A stretch of DNA of 9,841 nt from Pseudomonadota bacterium (GCA_018896355.1 JAHIMW010000163.1:1-9841); one strand, 5' to 3'. Shown: positions 1 through 6,698, counted from the stretch's first letter. A program made the numbers and translations. The notes: generated by a model not told the origin, from the letters alone.

Positions 1-477
1 GACGCTCTTCACGCGGATCTCCCCGCTCTTCAGTTGGGCGCCGATATCGACCACATCCTTTAGGGAGACGTTCACGCTGAAGACGGCCTCCATGCTCTCC
101 TGGGCGCCCTCTTCGATCACTTTGGCGATCTCGACCTCGCCCTCCCGGCTGAGGAGGGAAACGAGCCCCATCTCCCGCAGATACATCTTCACCGGATCGC
201 CGGTCTTGCCGATCGCCGGCAGCAGGCTGAGGATATCCTCCCGCTTGCTCTCGACCCGTTCTTCCGTCGCCTTCTTGACGATCAGTTTTTCCCCTTTGTC
301 CGCATCGATGATATCGATATTCTTCTCGCCGAAAAGCATGATGATATCATCGATCTGATCGGAGGAGACGACATCGGATGGGAGCAGATCGTTGACGTCG
401 TCGTAGGTCAGAAAGCCCTTTTCCTCTCCCAGCGTGATCAACTTCTTGAATTCATCGGAATCGATTTCTTTTCCCAT
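1..477 (-). CDS. rpoD: RNA polymerase primary sigma factor, N-terminal part (runs off the window)
   Basis: Housekeeping sigma-70 factor, which directs RNA polymerase to promoters. Only the first 159 residues are inside the window; the frame is open to base 1. Residues about 10-35 (KKLITLGEEKGFLTYDDVND then LLP) are typical of region 1.1, and residues 94-120 (DPVKMYLREMGLVSLLSREG) are a clear region 1.2, which contacts the discriminator and leads to the non-conserved region. The core regions 2-4 would lie to the left. The start at 477 is chosen because GGGAGA sits about 8 nt upstream of the ATG and the N-terminus aligns with the usual family start. It is the last gene of the yqeY-dnaG-rpoD set, 131 bp after dnaG, and that gap holds a duplicated palindromic repeat (500-550). 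Confidence 0.95.
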   Translation of the reverse strand, partial: MGKEIDSDEFKKLITLGEEKGFLTYDDVNDLLPSDVVSSDQIDDIIMLFGEKNIDIIDADKGEKLIVKKATEERVESKREDILSLLPAIGKTGDPVKMYLREMGLVSLLSREGEVEIAKVIEEGAQESMEAVFSVNVSLKDVVDIGAQLKSGEIRVKSV

Positions 478-499
478 ATCGGTTTCTCCCGGTATCCTT

Positions 500-550
500 G
501 GGGACATGATGCCGCATCGTGTCCCCACCATGATGCCGCATCGTGTCCCC
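500..550. repeat. Duplicated REP-like palindrome upstream of rpoD
   Basis: On the minus strand the unit GGGGACACGATGCGGCATC followed by ATG occurs twice (plus coordinates 529-550 and 505-526), a 22-bp perfect direct repeat with a 24-bp period. The copy nearest rpoD is completed to a 27-bp imperfect palindrome (500-526): GGGGACA and TGTCCCC arms enclose a further near-complementary core around a single central base, with one T/G mismatch. The outer copy lacks the closing arm. The same arm sequence appears inside dnaG (1049-1074). The layout resembles REP elements moved by REP-associated tyrosine transposases, but no such gene is in the window. It would form a stem-loop in the rpoD leader, 22 bp before the start codon. 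Confidence 0.85.
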
Positions 551-608
551 GTCGATCAGCCATCCCTCTTTGGGCCGGCCGCTGCTTCTCATTAAAAACC
601 TGTATGAC

Positions 609-2432
609 TCAGGACAGCCCCTTCTCTTCCCGAAGGAGCCGATTCTTTTCCGCAACGAGACGGTCGTACAATCCCTGGTCGTTAATCTTCTCCGCTTCCT
701 TGATCCGACGCGTCAGAATTTTCCCGCTCTTTCGGTTGGAACGATCACAAATCTTTCGGATCGTATCGGCCATCAGGCGATCAATCAGTTCCTCCGGATA
801 GGGGCTCTCCCCCATCAACAGGTCGAGGAGCCTCGCCCTCACCGGCCCCTCTTCCAAACCATTGACGAGAGAAAACAGGTCCGTTATCGCCCCGCCCTGT
901 TTTTCCGCAGCCGTCTGAAGCCTCTCGCCCAGCGACCTCAGCTCTTCCGATGTGAAACAGGCCATCACCCCGGACGCCGACACCGCCGGAATCCGGTCCG
1001 GACATTCCAGCATCATGTGAATCAGGCTCAACTCCAGATGATCCGGTTGGGGACACGATCCGGATCGTGTCCCCTCGGAGCCTTTTTTCATCGGGGCGCC
1101 CTGCGGCGGCGCGCCATGGGAAAGGAGGCGACCGACCTCTACCTTCAGGACCTCCTGATCGACGTTCAGCGTCTCCGCCACCTTCTTGATGAACAGGTTC
1201 CTCTCGACAGCATCCCCGATCCGGCTCAGGAAGGCAACGGCCTCCCTGAGCTTGTCCCGGTCCTCCTCCAGCGTCCCCCGCCCGCCGAGGATCTCTTCGA
1301 TATAGTAATCGACCATCGGCTCGGCCCGGGCCACCAGCGCCTCCATCTTTTCGCGCCCCTGGGTGCGGACGAAATCGTCCGGGTCATGGCCGTCGGGGAG
1401 AATGACCGCCTTTGCATGGACATTCCCTGCCAGAAACAGCTCCAGGCTTCTCGCGAGCGCCTTCCGGCCGGCTTCATCCGGGTCGAAGACCACCGCGACA
1501 CGGGGTGCGTAACGCCGAAGCAGATCGACCTGGGCCCGGGTCAGGGCGGTTCCCAGCGTGGCCACAACATTTTGAATGCCTGCGCCCCACAGGGCGATCA
1601 GGTCGAAATAGCCCTCGACCATGAGCGAAAAACCGGCCTGCCGAATCGCCTCCCGTGTCCGGGAAAGCCCATAGAGGTTGTTTCCTTTCGTGTACACCGG
1701 CGACTCGGGGGAATTCATGTACTTGGGCTCGTCCGCACCCATGACGCGGCCGCCGAACGCGATCACGTGACCGTCGACATCCTCGATCGGGATCATCAGT
1801 CTCCCGCGGAACCGGTCGTAATGTCCCCTCTCCCCATCTCCCGCCCGCGGAATGGCAAGACCGGCCTGTTCGACGAGCTTCGGCGGAATCCCTTTTCTAT
1901 CCAGAAAGTCGAGGAGGTTTTGCCACCCATCCGGGGCAAAACCGATTCGAAACGTGGTGATGGCCTCCGCTTCGATCCCTCTGTTCCGAAGATACGCTCT
2001 TCCCCCCTCACCTGCCGGTGACTGGAGCGCCCTTGCAAAATAGTCCGCGGCAAGTCCGTTGACCCGGCGGATCTGTTCCCCAAGGGTACTGCGTTCGCGC
2101 TCTTCGCGGCCCAAAGGCCGGTCGGGAATGACAACCCCGACCTTTCCCGCCAGCTGGCGGACCGCCTCCGGAAAGGTCAGATGGTTCAGCTTCATCAGGA
2201 AAGAGACGCCGTTCCCCCCCTCGCTGCAGCCGAAGCAGTAAAACATCTGTTTATCGGGGCTTACCGTAAAGGATGGGGTCTTCTCCCGGTGAAAGGGACA
2301 GAGCCCGAGATAATTCCTGCCCGCCTTCTTCAGGGCCACATACTCCCCGATTAGTGAAACGATATCGGTCCGTCTCCGGACCTCTTCGATCTTATCCTCG
2401 GGAATCGAACCCTTCAAACGCCACGCCCCCAT
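609..2432 (-). CDS. dnaG: DNA primase DnaG
   Basis: Synthesises RNA primers for chromosome replication, working with the DnaB helicase. The 607-aa length fits the family (about 580-620). Residues 45-69 form the CHC2 zinc finger (C45, H48, C66, C69; CPFHREKTPSF then YCFGC). The catalytic core includes YTKGNNLYGL (248-257), and the TOPRIM fold is shown by VEGYFD (E273) and VVFDPDEAG (D317, D319), the metal-binding acidic residues. Residues 465-607 are the helical C-terminal domain expected to bind DnaB. The linker between core and C-domain (454-462, GTRSGSCPQ) is encoded by a 26-bp perfect palindrome that belongs to the repeat family before rpoD, so it looks like an in-frame insertion. ATG at 2432 has no strong Shine-Dalgarno; a TTG five codons in (2417) behind a G-run is an alternative. 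yqeY lies 88 bp upstream. Confidence 0.96.
   Translation of the reverse strand: MGAWRLKGSIPEDKIEEVRRRTDIVSLIGEYVALKKAGRNYLGLCPFHREKTPSFTVSPDKQMFYCFGCSEGGNGVSFLMKLNHLTFPEAVRQLAGKVGVVIPDRPLGREERERSTLGEQIRRVNGLAADYFARALQSPAGEGGRAYLRNRGIEAEAITTFRIGFAPDGWQNLLDFLDRKGIPPKLVEQAGLAIPRAGDGERGHYDRFRGRLMIPIEDVDGHVIAFGGRVMGADEPKYMNSPESPVYTKGNNLYGLSRTREAIRQAGFSLMVEGYFDLIALWGAGIQNVVATLGTALTRAQVDLLRRYAPRVAVVFDPDEAGRKALARSLELFLAGNVHAKAVILPDGHDPDDFVRTQGREKMEALVARAEPMVDYYIEEILGGRGTLEEDRDKLREAVAFLSRIGDAVERNLFIKKVAETLNVDQEVLKVEVGRLLSHGAPPQGAPMKKGSEGTRSGSCPQPDHLELSLIHMMLECPDRIPAVSASGVMACFTSEELRSLGERLQTAAEKQGGAITDLFSLVNGLEEGPVRARLLDLLMGESPYPEELIDRLMADTIRKICDRSNRKSGKILTRRIKEAEKINDQGLYDRLVAEKNRLLREEKGLS
1049..1074. 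repeat. 26-bp perfect palindrome inside dnaG
   Basis: The left half is GGGGACACGATCC and the right half is its exact reverse complement, GGATCGTGTCCCC, with no loop base. It shares the GGGGACACGAT arm with the duplicated repeat at 500-550, and the core differs (CCGG instead of GCCGC). It lies in frame in dnaG and encodes GTRSGSCPQ in the linker before the helicase-binding domain, where an insertion should be tolerated. Protein-coding palindromic elements are known in Rickettsia (RPE); relating this copy to that idea is my inference. Confidence 0.85.
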
Positions 2433-2456
2433 CCGTACTCAGAAAATAGCGACTCA

Positions 2457-2503
2457 CGCCCCGCGGGGCGGTTTATCAGGGAGTAACTTTTTTGAAGTTA
2501 CTC
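2457..2503. repeat. Two palindromes between yqeY and dnaG
   Basis: A 14-bp perfect palindrome, CGCCCCGCGGGGCG, lies at 2457-2470. A hairpin with 9-bp arms, GAGTAACTT (2481-2489) and AAGTTACTC (2495-2503), follows with a 5-base loop. Neither is followed by a T-run on the minus strand, so they are not textbook terminators; they could tune dnaG read-through or mRNA processing. The 12-mer TACTCAGAAAAT occurs directly repeated at 2436-2447 and 2499-2510, framing the two structures. Confidence 0.6.
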
Positions 2504-2520
2504 AGAAAATCTTCAAGGAG

Positions 2521-2976
2521 TCATTGCCCCTGCACGGACAAACGAGCCTTGACCTTGTCTCCGACCATTTTCCCGTCGGCCTTTCCGGTCACCTTCGGCA
2601 TGAGGGCCGCCATCACCTTCCCCATGTCCCGTATACTTGCGGCGCCCGTCTCCCGGATCGCCTCGGCGATCATCGCATCGAGTTCCGTTTCCGACATCGG
2701 AGCCGGCATGAACTCCTGGATCACCTTGAGTTCCGTTGATTCTTTTTCGACGAGATCGGTTCGGCCGCCTTTTTCAAACTGCTCAATCGAGTCCTTCCGC
2801 TGCTTGACCATCGAGGAGAGAAGCTGGAGGAATTCGGCCTCGTTCAACTCGCGCTTCAAATCAATTTCCCGGTTGTGCAGTCCGCTTTTCAACAGCCGCA
2901 GGGCCGACAGCCGGATCTTGTCTTTCGCTTTGGCAGCCAGGATCATCTCCTGATCCATCTTTTTCTTCAGAGTCAC
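2521..2976 (-). CDS. yqeY: YqeY/GatB-like domain protein
   Basis: A 151-aa soluble protein of the YqeY family, which shares the C-terminal helical domain of GatB/GatE amidotransferase subunits; tRNA binding is suggested for the family but its role is not settled. Family signs are the N-terminal helix rich in K and D with RLSALRLLKSGLHNREID (about 22-39), the central EKGGRTDLVEKESTELKVIQ region, FMPAPMSETELD and the glycine-marked end DMGKVMAALMPKVTGKADGK. Length matches the family (about 147-150). The start is GTG at 2976 with GGAGG 9 nt upstream. It is the usual neighbour of dnaG and rpoD; rpsU, often in front of it, is absent and a HIT gene lies there instead (67-bp gap). Confidence 0.93.
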   Translation of the reverse strand: MTLKKKMDQEMILAAKAKDKIRLSALRLLKSGLHNREIDLKRELNEAEFLQLLSSMVKQRKDSIEQFEKGGRTDLVEKESTELKVIQEFMPAPMSETELDAMIAEAIRETGAASIRDMGKVMAALMPKVTGKADGKMVGDKVKARLSVQGQ

Positions 2977-2999
2977 GGCTTAACGCCTCCACACGGTAC

Positions 3000-3027
3000 A
3001 ACTTAGATCATCTTCCTGCTTTGTCAA
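3000..3027 (-). promoter_or_regulatory. Candidate sigma70 promoter before yqeY
   Basis: On the minus strand a perfect -35 hexamer TTGACA (3027-3022) is followed after 16 bp by TAAGTT (3005-3000), a poor -10 (3 of 6). It lies in the 67-bp gap between the HIT gene and yqeY, where an internal promoter for the yqeY-dnaG-rpoD set would be expected. The -10 is weak, so this remains a candidate. Confidence 0.4.
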
Positions 3028-3043
3028 TGTGAGATCGCTATTT

Positions 3044-3388
3044 TCAAGCCAGACCGCATCGGAGTTTTTGGCCGCCCAACAGGTGCATGTGGAGATGAAA
3101 AACATCCTGCCCCCCCTCCTCATTACAGTTGATCACCAGCCGGAACCCCCTTGCATCGACTTCTTTCAGCCGGGCGACCGCCCGGGCCGCGGCCATCATC
3201 GCCTGGAGATCGGCCATTCCTTCCTCGTCTGCGTCCATCAGAGTAGCAATATGCCTTTTCGGGATCAGGATAATGTGGGTCGGGGCCATGGGCTGGATAT
3301 CCTCGAAGGCCAGTACCCGCTCATCCTCATACACCTTCCGGCATGGAATCGTTCCCGCCGCAATCTTGCAGAAAATGCACTCCTCCAT
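3044..3388 (-). CDS. HIT-family nucleotide-binding protein (HinT-like)
   Basis: A 114-aa HIT (histidine triad) protein, a family of nucleotide hydrolases and transferases acting on phosphoramidates and dinucleotides in the cytoplasm. The catalytic triad motif is intact: H98-L-H100-M-H102 followed by LLGG. The N-terminal CIFCKI (C4, C7), with H46 and H98, matches the zinc site of the HinT branch. FEDIQPMAPTHIILIPKRHI (about 28-47) is the standard substrate-pocket strand pair. ATG at 3388 is chosen because a near-ideal AAGGAGGTG sits 6 nt upstream; an in-frame GTG at 3397 overlaps that site and is less likely. It lies 52 bp after hisA, so it is probably co-transcribed. HIT genes are commonly passengers in his clusters, and the physiological substrate cannot be told from sequence. 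Confidence 0.93.
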   Translation of the reverse strand: MEECIFCKIAAGTIPCRKVYEDERVLAFEDIQPMAPTHIILIPKRHIATLMDADEEGMADLQAMMAAARAVARLKEVDARGFRLVINCNEEGGQDVFHLHMHLLGGQKLRCGLA

Positions 3389-3433
3389 GCTTTCCACCTC
3401 CTTCCTCCCGGACGAAACACCCTGGCGTACGCC

Positions 3434-3461
3434 TCACCCCTCACTCCTCACGCCTCACCCC
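3434..3461. repeat. Heptamer tandem repeat spanning the hisA stop codon
   Basis: Four head-to-tail 7-mers on the plus strand: TCACCCC, TCACTCC, TCACGCC, TCACCCC (GGNGTGA on the hisA strand). The hisA stop codon TGA (3443-3441) and the codons for the last six residues lie in it. Because 7 is not a multiple of 3, gain or loss of a unit would alter the C-terminal tail. Confidence 0.85.
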
Positions 3462-4181
3462 TCTTGCGCAATCGATAGCCTCTGCGAGGGACAACGCGCC
3501 TGTATAGAGGGCCTTCCCCGCAATAACGCCGAAAACACCCTGTTTTTCCAAGAGCATAAGCTTCTCGATATCCCGGATCCCGGAGACGCCGCCTGAGGCG
3601 ATCACCGGAATCCCGACCGCTTTGGCCAACTCCCCCGTTGCCTCGACGTTGACGCCTGTTTCCATCCCGTCCCGGGCAATATCCGTATAGACCAAAGCTG
3701 CAGGCCGGTCGTCGACAAACTGGAGCGCCAGCGCGGCCGCGGTCTCTTCCGTCTTTTCCGTCCATCCCCGAACGGCGACACGCCCACCAACCGCATCGAT
3801 CCCCAGGATCACCTGCCCCGGAAACGCGCGGCAGACCTCCCGGACAAACCCCGGATCGCTCTGTGCGGCCGTGCCGAGAATCACCCACCGCACCCCGCTT
3901 TGGAGATAGGCTTCCACCGTCTTCATGGTCCGGATACCTCCCCCCACCTGGATCGGCAGTCCCGTCTCCGCGACAATCTTCCGGATCACCTCCTCATGAC
4001 GGGGAGCGCCGGCGAGCGAACCATCCAGATCGACCAGATGCAGGCGTTCGGCGCCCTGCTGCTTCCAGACGGAGGCCATGGCCACCGGATCGTCCGCATA
4101 AACAGTCGTCCGCCGGAAGTCCCCCTGGGCCAGACGCACACAACGGCCATCCTTCAGATCGATGGCGGGAATGACAATCAT
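3441..4181 (-). CDS. hisA: Phosphoribosylformimino-5-aminoimidazole carboxamide ribotide isomerase (HisA)
   Basis: Catalyses the fourth step of histidine synthesis, the Amadori isomerisation of ProFAR to PRFAR; a (beta-alpha)8 barrel enzyme of the cytoplasm. Diagnostic signs are the N-terminal IPAIDLKDG with D8, the first phosphate loop QVGGGIR (78-84), GIDA with D129 and the second active-site/phosphate region YTDIARDGM (165-173), then IASGGVSG. At 246 aa it is full length. D8 and D129 are the two expected catalytic aspartates, which with TDIARDG favours HisA over its paralogue HisF. The ATG at 4181 is preceded by eleven G bases ending 8 nt upstream, which appear to act as the Shine-Dalgarno. 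The C-terminal VRREE is written by a heptamer repeat. hisH and hisF, usual neighbours, are not here. Confidence 0.96.
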   Translation of the reverse strand: MIVIPAIDLKDGRCVRLAQGDFRRTTVYADDPVAMASVWKQQGAERLHLVDLDGSLAGAPRHEEVIRKIVAETGLPIQVGGGIRTMKTVEAYLQSGVRWVILGTAAQSDPGFVREVCRAFPGQVILGIDAVGGRVAVRGWTEKTEETAAALALQFVDDRPAALVYTDIARDGMETGVNVEATGELAKAVGIPVIASGGVSGIRDIEKLMLLEKQGVFGVIAGKALYTGALSLAEAIDCARGVRREE

Positions 4182-4189
4182 CCGGAGAT

Positions 4190-4200
4190 CCCCCCCCCCC
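4190..4200. repeat. 11-base C/G homopolymer at the hisA ribosome-binding position
   Basis: Eleven consecutive C on the plus strand (G on the hisA strand), preceded on the hisA strand by TTTTAA and ending 8 nt before the ATG. It includes the only plausible Shine-Dalgarno (TAAGG or GGGG). Tracts of this length slip in replication and are a known basis for phase variation elsewhere; here that is an inference. Confidence 0.8.
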
Positions 4201-4212
4201 TTAAAACAGATC

Positions 4213-4230
4213 TTTCCGTGATGACGGAAA
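4213..4230 (-). terminator. Weak stem-loop between the lipoprotein gene and hisA
   Basis: Arms TTTCCGT (4213-4219) and ACGGAAA (4224-4230) enclose a 4-base loop. On the minus strand the stem is followed by GATCTGTTTT, a short and interrupted T-run. It could be a leaky terminator or attenuator reducing flow into hisA; the stem is AT-rich at its base, so strong termination is unlikely. Confidence 0.3.
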
Positions 4231-4269
4231 TTCTGCGGGCCCGACCTTCCATGGTTTTAGAAAACGACG

Positions 4270-5130
4270 CTACGGCAAACCGGGGAAGCTCTTCAAGACC
4301 TCTTGCAGCCCCCCTGCCGCCAGCTCCTCCGCCGTGACCCACCTCCCCTTCTCCCGATAAAAAGAGGAGACTTGCAGGAGATCCTCCATCAGCGAACTCT
4401 GCGTCCGGTCAAAAGCGCCCCGCCAGACGAGCGCCCCATCCTCAACCCGGATCAGATGGATATCGAAGGCAACGGAAGCCGGCTGCTCCACGGAAAAGGA
4501 CTCTCCTTTTCTCTCCCGGAAACGGTAGACATACCCCAGAACGACCCCCTCCGCCCCCAGTTCGTTTCCGACATCGCGCAAGACCTGCCGGAGCGGACCC
4601 TTGAGGGACGCCGTGGAAATCCGCCGGTAGGCCCCGGCGACACGTTCTCCCGCAATGATGTTCAATTTCGGTTTGCTTTCTTTCAGGTATTCGAGGAAGC
4701 GGCCCTCTATGACCACTTCCGGACTCCCGGCGGCCTTAGCTGCGATGAAGATCATCCCGCAGAGGGGGCAGCGCACGACACCCTGATGAAGGTCTTCCGG
4801 AATGATCTGCTGAAATGGAACGACGGCGATCCGGTCGAAGACGATCTTCCCCTCCGGGACAGGGCCGCCCTCATCCCGGCGATGGTGGCAGCCAAGGATC
4901 GGCTGAAGGAAACAGAAAATCAGCAGGCTGTAGATAGCCTTTCGGATACAATACGATTTTTCGATGGCTTCAACCCCCTTGTCTCTAACGGAGGCAGCTT
5001 CCTTCTTTGTCGGGGCTACACCGCAGCTTCCGATCCAAGTTTTATCAACCTTGACGGCTTCGTAAAAAGCCCGGATGCTGCGTTGCGCTTCATCCTTCGT
5101 CATTGCGGCGTACACCGAGGTACGCCTCAT
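4270..5130 (-). CDS. Putative lipoprotein, CsgG/LpoB/TolB-N-like fold; start codon uncertain
   Basis: Residues 63-81 (RKAIYSLLIFCFLQPILGC) are a charged start, hydrophobic core and ILGC lipobox with C81 as the lipidated cysteine. The mature part (81-286) has IAVVPF (101-106), GAEGVVLGYVYRFRER (192-207) and HLIRVEDGALVWRGAFDRTQ (225-244), the strand and helix pattern of small periplasmic proteins related to CsgG and LpoB. A CPLCG motif (121-125) is unusual. The specific function is unknown. The first 26 residues are encoded by a MITE-like element, which gives the only ATG codons (1 and 10). After it no ATG, GTG or TTG occurs in frame before the signal peptide; an ATC at 4947 lies exactly where a native start would be expected. 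A 60-residue leader before a lipoprotein signal is not normal, so either the native start was lost (pseudogene) or expression uses the element or a rare codon. It sits where hisH often lies, between hisB and hisA. Confidence 0.7.
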   Translation of the reverse strand: MRRTSVYAAMTKDEAQRSIRAFYEAVKVDKTWIGSCGVAPTKKEAASVRDKGVEAIEKSYCIRKAIYSLLIFCFLQPILGCHHRRDEGGPVPEGKIVFDRIAVVPFQQIIPEDLHQGVVRCPLCGMIFIAAKAAGSPEVVIEGRFLEYLKESKPKLNIIAGERVAGAYRRISTASLKGPLRQVLRDVGNELGAEGVVLGYVYRFRERKGESFSVEQPASVAFDIHLIRVEDGALVWRGAFDRTQSSLMEDLLQVSSFYREKGRWVTAEELAAGGLQEVLKSFPGLP

Positions 5131-5215
5131 TCCTCAGAATTCGCGCGCCTTGCCTGCGGCCTTTTTACGAAGCCGTCCTATTTTCACGACTTTTAAGACT
5201 TTTTACGAGGTCGTC
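5053..5215. mobile_element. MITE-like element between hisB and the lipoprotein gene
   Basis: A 163-bp non-coding element. The left end GACGGCTTCGTAAAAAG (5053-5069) matches the reverse complement of the right end (5199-5215) at 15 of 17 bases, and matches a second internal right arm (5161-5177) at all 17. The ends are flanked by the direct repeat AACCTT (5047-5052 and 5216-5221), consistent with a 6-bp target duplication. The centre is a hairpin, GGCGTAC (5107-5113) and GTACGCC (5120-5126). No transposase is encoded, so it would need a helper in trans. I recall similar repeats, and hypothetical proteins starting with this MRRTSVYAAMTKDEAQRSIR translation, in Desulfobacterota; copy number cannot be checked here. 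Confidence 0.75.
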
Positions 5216-5220
5216 AACCT

Positions 5221-5811
5221 TCAGCCTTCCAGGGAACCCTTGGTGGACAGAACACCATCGATCCGTCTATCGGCCTCAGCCGCCTTGCGCAGCGCGCGGG
5301 CAAAGGCCTTGAAAATCGCCTCGGCCATATGATGATTATTTGTACCATATCTGAGGTTGATGTGCAATGTTATTCCGCTATGATCCGAAAATGACTTGAA
5401 AAATTCTCGGAGCAGGGCCGGGTCGAATTCCCCGATCTTCTTTTCTCCGAATTCCACTCTCCAAACGAGATAAGGCCGACCGGAGAGATCCATCGCCACA
5501 TTGCAGAGGCTCTCATCCATCGGAACCACCGACGAGCCGTACCTGCTGATCCCTTTCCTCTCCCCGAGGGCCTTCCGGACTGCCTGGCCTAAGCAAATTC
5601 CCATGTCTTCCACAAGGTGATGATCGTCGACCGCGGTGTCGCCCCGGCCCCGAATGTCGAGATCGACGAGGCCGTGCCTGGAAAACAGACTCAGCATATG
5701 ATCGAGAAAGGGGATGGAGGTGTCGATCTGTCCCTCCCCCTTTCCGTCTAAATCAATCGCTACGGAGATCTCCGTCTCCGCGGTTTTTCGCTCAATGACC
5801 GCGTTCCGCAT
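5221..5811 (-). CDS. hisB: Imidazoleglycerol-phosphate dehydratase (HisB)
   Basis: Catalyses the dehydration of imidazoleglycerol phosphate to imidazoleacetol phosphate in histidine synthesis; a Mn-dependent 24-mer in the cytoplasm. The two metal-binding signatures are intact: DDHHLVED (62-69) and NNHHMAEA (158-165), with FLDHMLSLFSRHG (35-47) between the N-terminus and the first. The 196-aa length equals the monofunctional enzyme, without the phosphatase domain of the enterobacterial fusion. ATG at 5811 is chosen for GAGGGGGTG about 5 nt upstream; a GTG at 5817 is possible (198 aa). It begins 14 bp after the hisG stop. Its own stop codon TGA (5223-5221) touches the flanking repeat of the MITE-like element. 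Confidence 0.96.
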   Translation of the reverse strand: MRNAVIERKTAETEISVAIDLDGKGEGQIDTSIPFLDHMLSLFSRHGLVDLDIRGRGDTAVDDHHLVEDMGICLGQAVRKALGERKGISRYGSSVVPMDESLCNVAMDLSGRPYLVWRVEFGEKKIGEFDPALLREFFKSFSDHSGITLHINLRYGTNNHHMAEAIFKAFARALRKAAEADRRIDGVLSTKGSLEG

Positions 5812-5825
5812 GCCCACACCCCCTC

Positions 5826-6698
5826 TCAGATCACCTTGTTCAGCGGGTATTCGATGATCCCCTCGGCGCCCGCTTCCTTCAGCAGAGGAATGAGCTCCCG
5901 GACGACGTTGCCGCTGACGATGGTCTCCACAGCAAGCCAGTCATCGGAGTAGAGGCCGGAGATCGTCGGCGCCTTCAGGGAGGGAAGAAGGATCACCACC
6001 CGGCCGAGATTCTCCCGGGAAACGTTCATCTTCAACCCCACCTTCCCCATCGCCTCAAGGGACCCGTTGAGCAGCAGACGGATCTGCTCTATCTTCTGCC
6101 TCTTCCAGGGGTCTGCCCAGGCCTCCCGGTTCGCGATGAGCTGTGTGTTGGTCCTCATCAGTTCGTGGATGATCCTGAGTTTGTTGGCCCGGATGGTACT
6201 TCCCGTCTCCGTGACCTCCACGATCGCGTCCACAAGCCCCTCGACCACCTTGGCCTCCGTCGCCCCCCAGGAGAACTCGACCTTGACCTTGATATTCCGC
6301 TCTGCAAAGTAACGCTTCGTGAAGCTGACCAGCTCCGTCGACACATTCTTGCCTTCCATGTCCTCGATCGAACGGATGGGCGAGTCCTCCCGGACAACGA
6401 GCACCCACCTCGCCTGCCGCATCGAGGTCTTGGAATAGATCAGGTCCTGGACCGCCACGACATCCGATTCGTTCTCGGTGATCCAGTCCTGGCCGGTCAG
6501 ACCCAGATCGAGCGTGCCGTCCGCCACGTAGCGGGACATCTCCTGGGCGCGGACCAGGGTGCAGGAAAGCTCATCGTCGTCGATGTCGGGAAAGTAACTC
6601 CGGCTGTCATAAGTGATACGCCAGCCGGCCCGCTTGAACAGGTCCACCGTATTGGCTTCCAGACTCCCCTTCGGAATCCCCAATTTCAATTTGCCCAT
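5826..6698 (-). CDS. hisG: ATP phosphoribosyltransferase, long form (HisG)
   Basis: First and feedback-controlled step of histidine synthesis: joins ATP and PRPP to phosphoribosyl-ATP. Signs are LKLGIPKGSLEANTVDLFKRAG (4-25), the DLGLTGQDWI segment (64-73) and the PRPP-binding EVTETGSTIRANKLRII (161-177). At 290 aa, with a C-terminal domain (about 215-290, including SLKAPTISGL and AGAEGIIEYPLNKVI), it is the hexameric long form that carries its own histidine-binding ACT-like domain and so needs no HisZ. ATG at 6698 is chosen because it gives the standard MGKLKLGIPKG start and a 37-bp gap after hisI; the frame stays open to 6794, but a start there would overlap hisI and add 32 atypical residues. 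The Shine-Dalgarno is weak (GAGAG). Confidence 0.96.
   Translation of the reverse strand: MGKLKLGIPKGSLEANTVDLFKRAGWRITYDSRSYFPDIDDDELSCTLVRAQEMSRYVADGTLDLGLTGQDWITENESDVVAVQDLIYSKTSMRQARWVLVVREDSPIRSIEDMEGKNVSTELVSFTKRYFAERNIKVKVEFSWGATEAKVVEGLVDAIVEVTETGSTIRANKLRIIHELMRTNTQLIANREAWADPWKRQKIEQIRLLLNGSLEAMGKVGLKMNVSRENLGRVVILLPSLKAPTISGLYSDDWLAVETIVSGNVVRELIPLLKEAGAEGIIEYPLNKVI

Noticed and set aside
543..2021. A 492-aa open frame on the plus strand opposite dnaG
   Set aside because: It is antisense to dnaG, whose zinc finger and TOPRIM motifs are intact. Its arginine- and proline-rich translation has no domain and no convincing ribosome-binding site.
3434..3461. CRISPR-like array
   Set aside because: The units are 7 bp with no spacers; it is a simple tandem repeat.
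4303..5196. A 297-aa open frame on the plus strand opposite the lipoprotein gene
   Set aside because: It runs across the MITE-like element and antisense to a frame with a lipobox and a recognisable fold pattern; its own product shows no signal or motif. Given the uncertain lipoprotein start it deserved a look, but nothing supports it.
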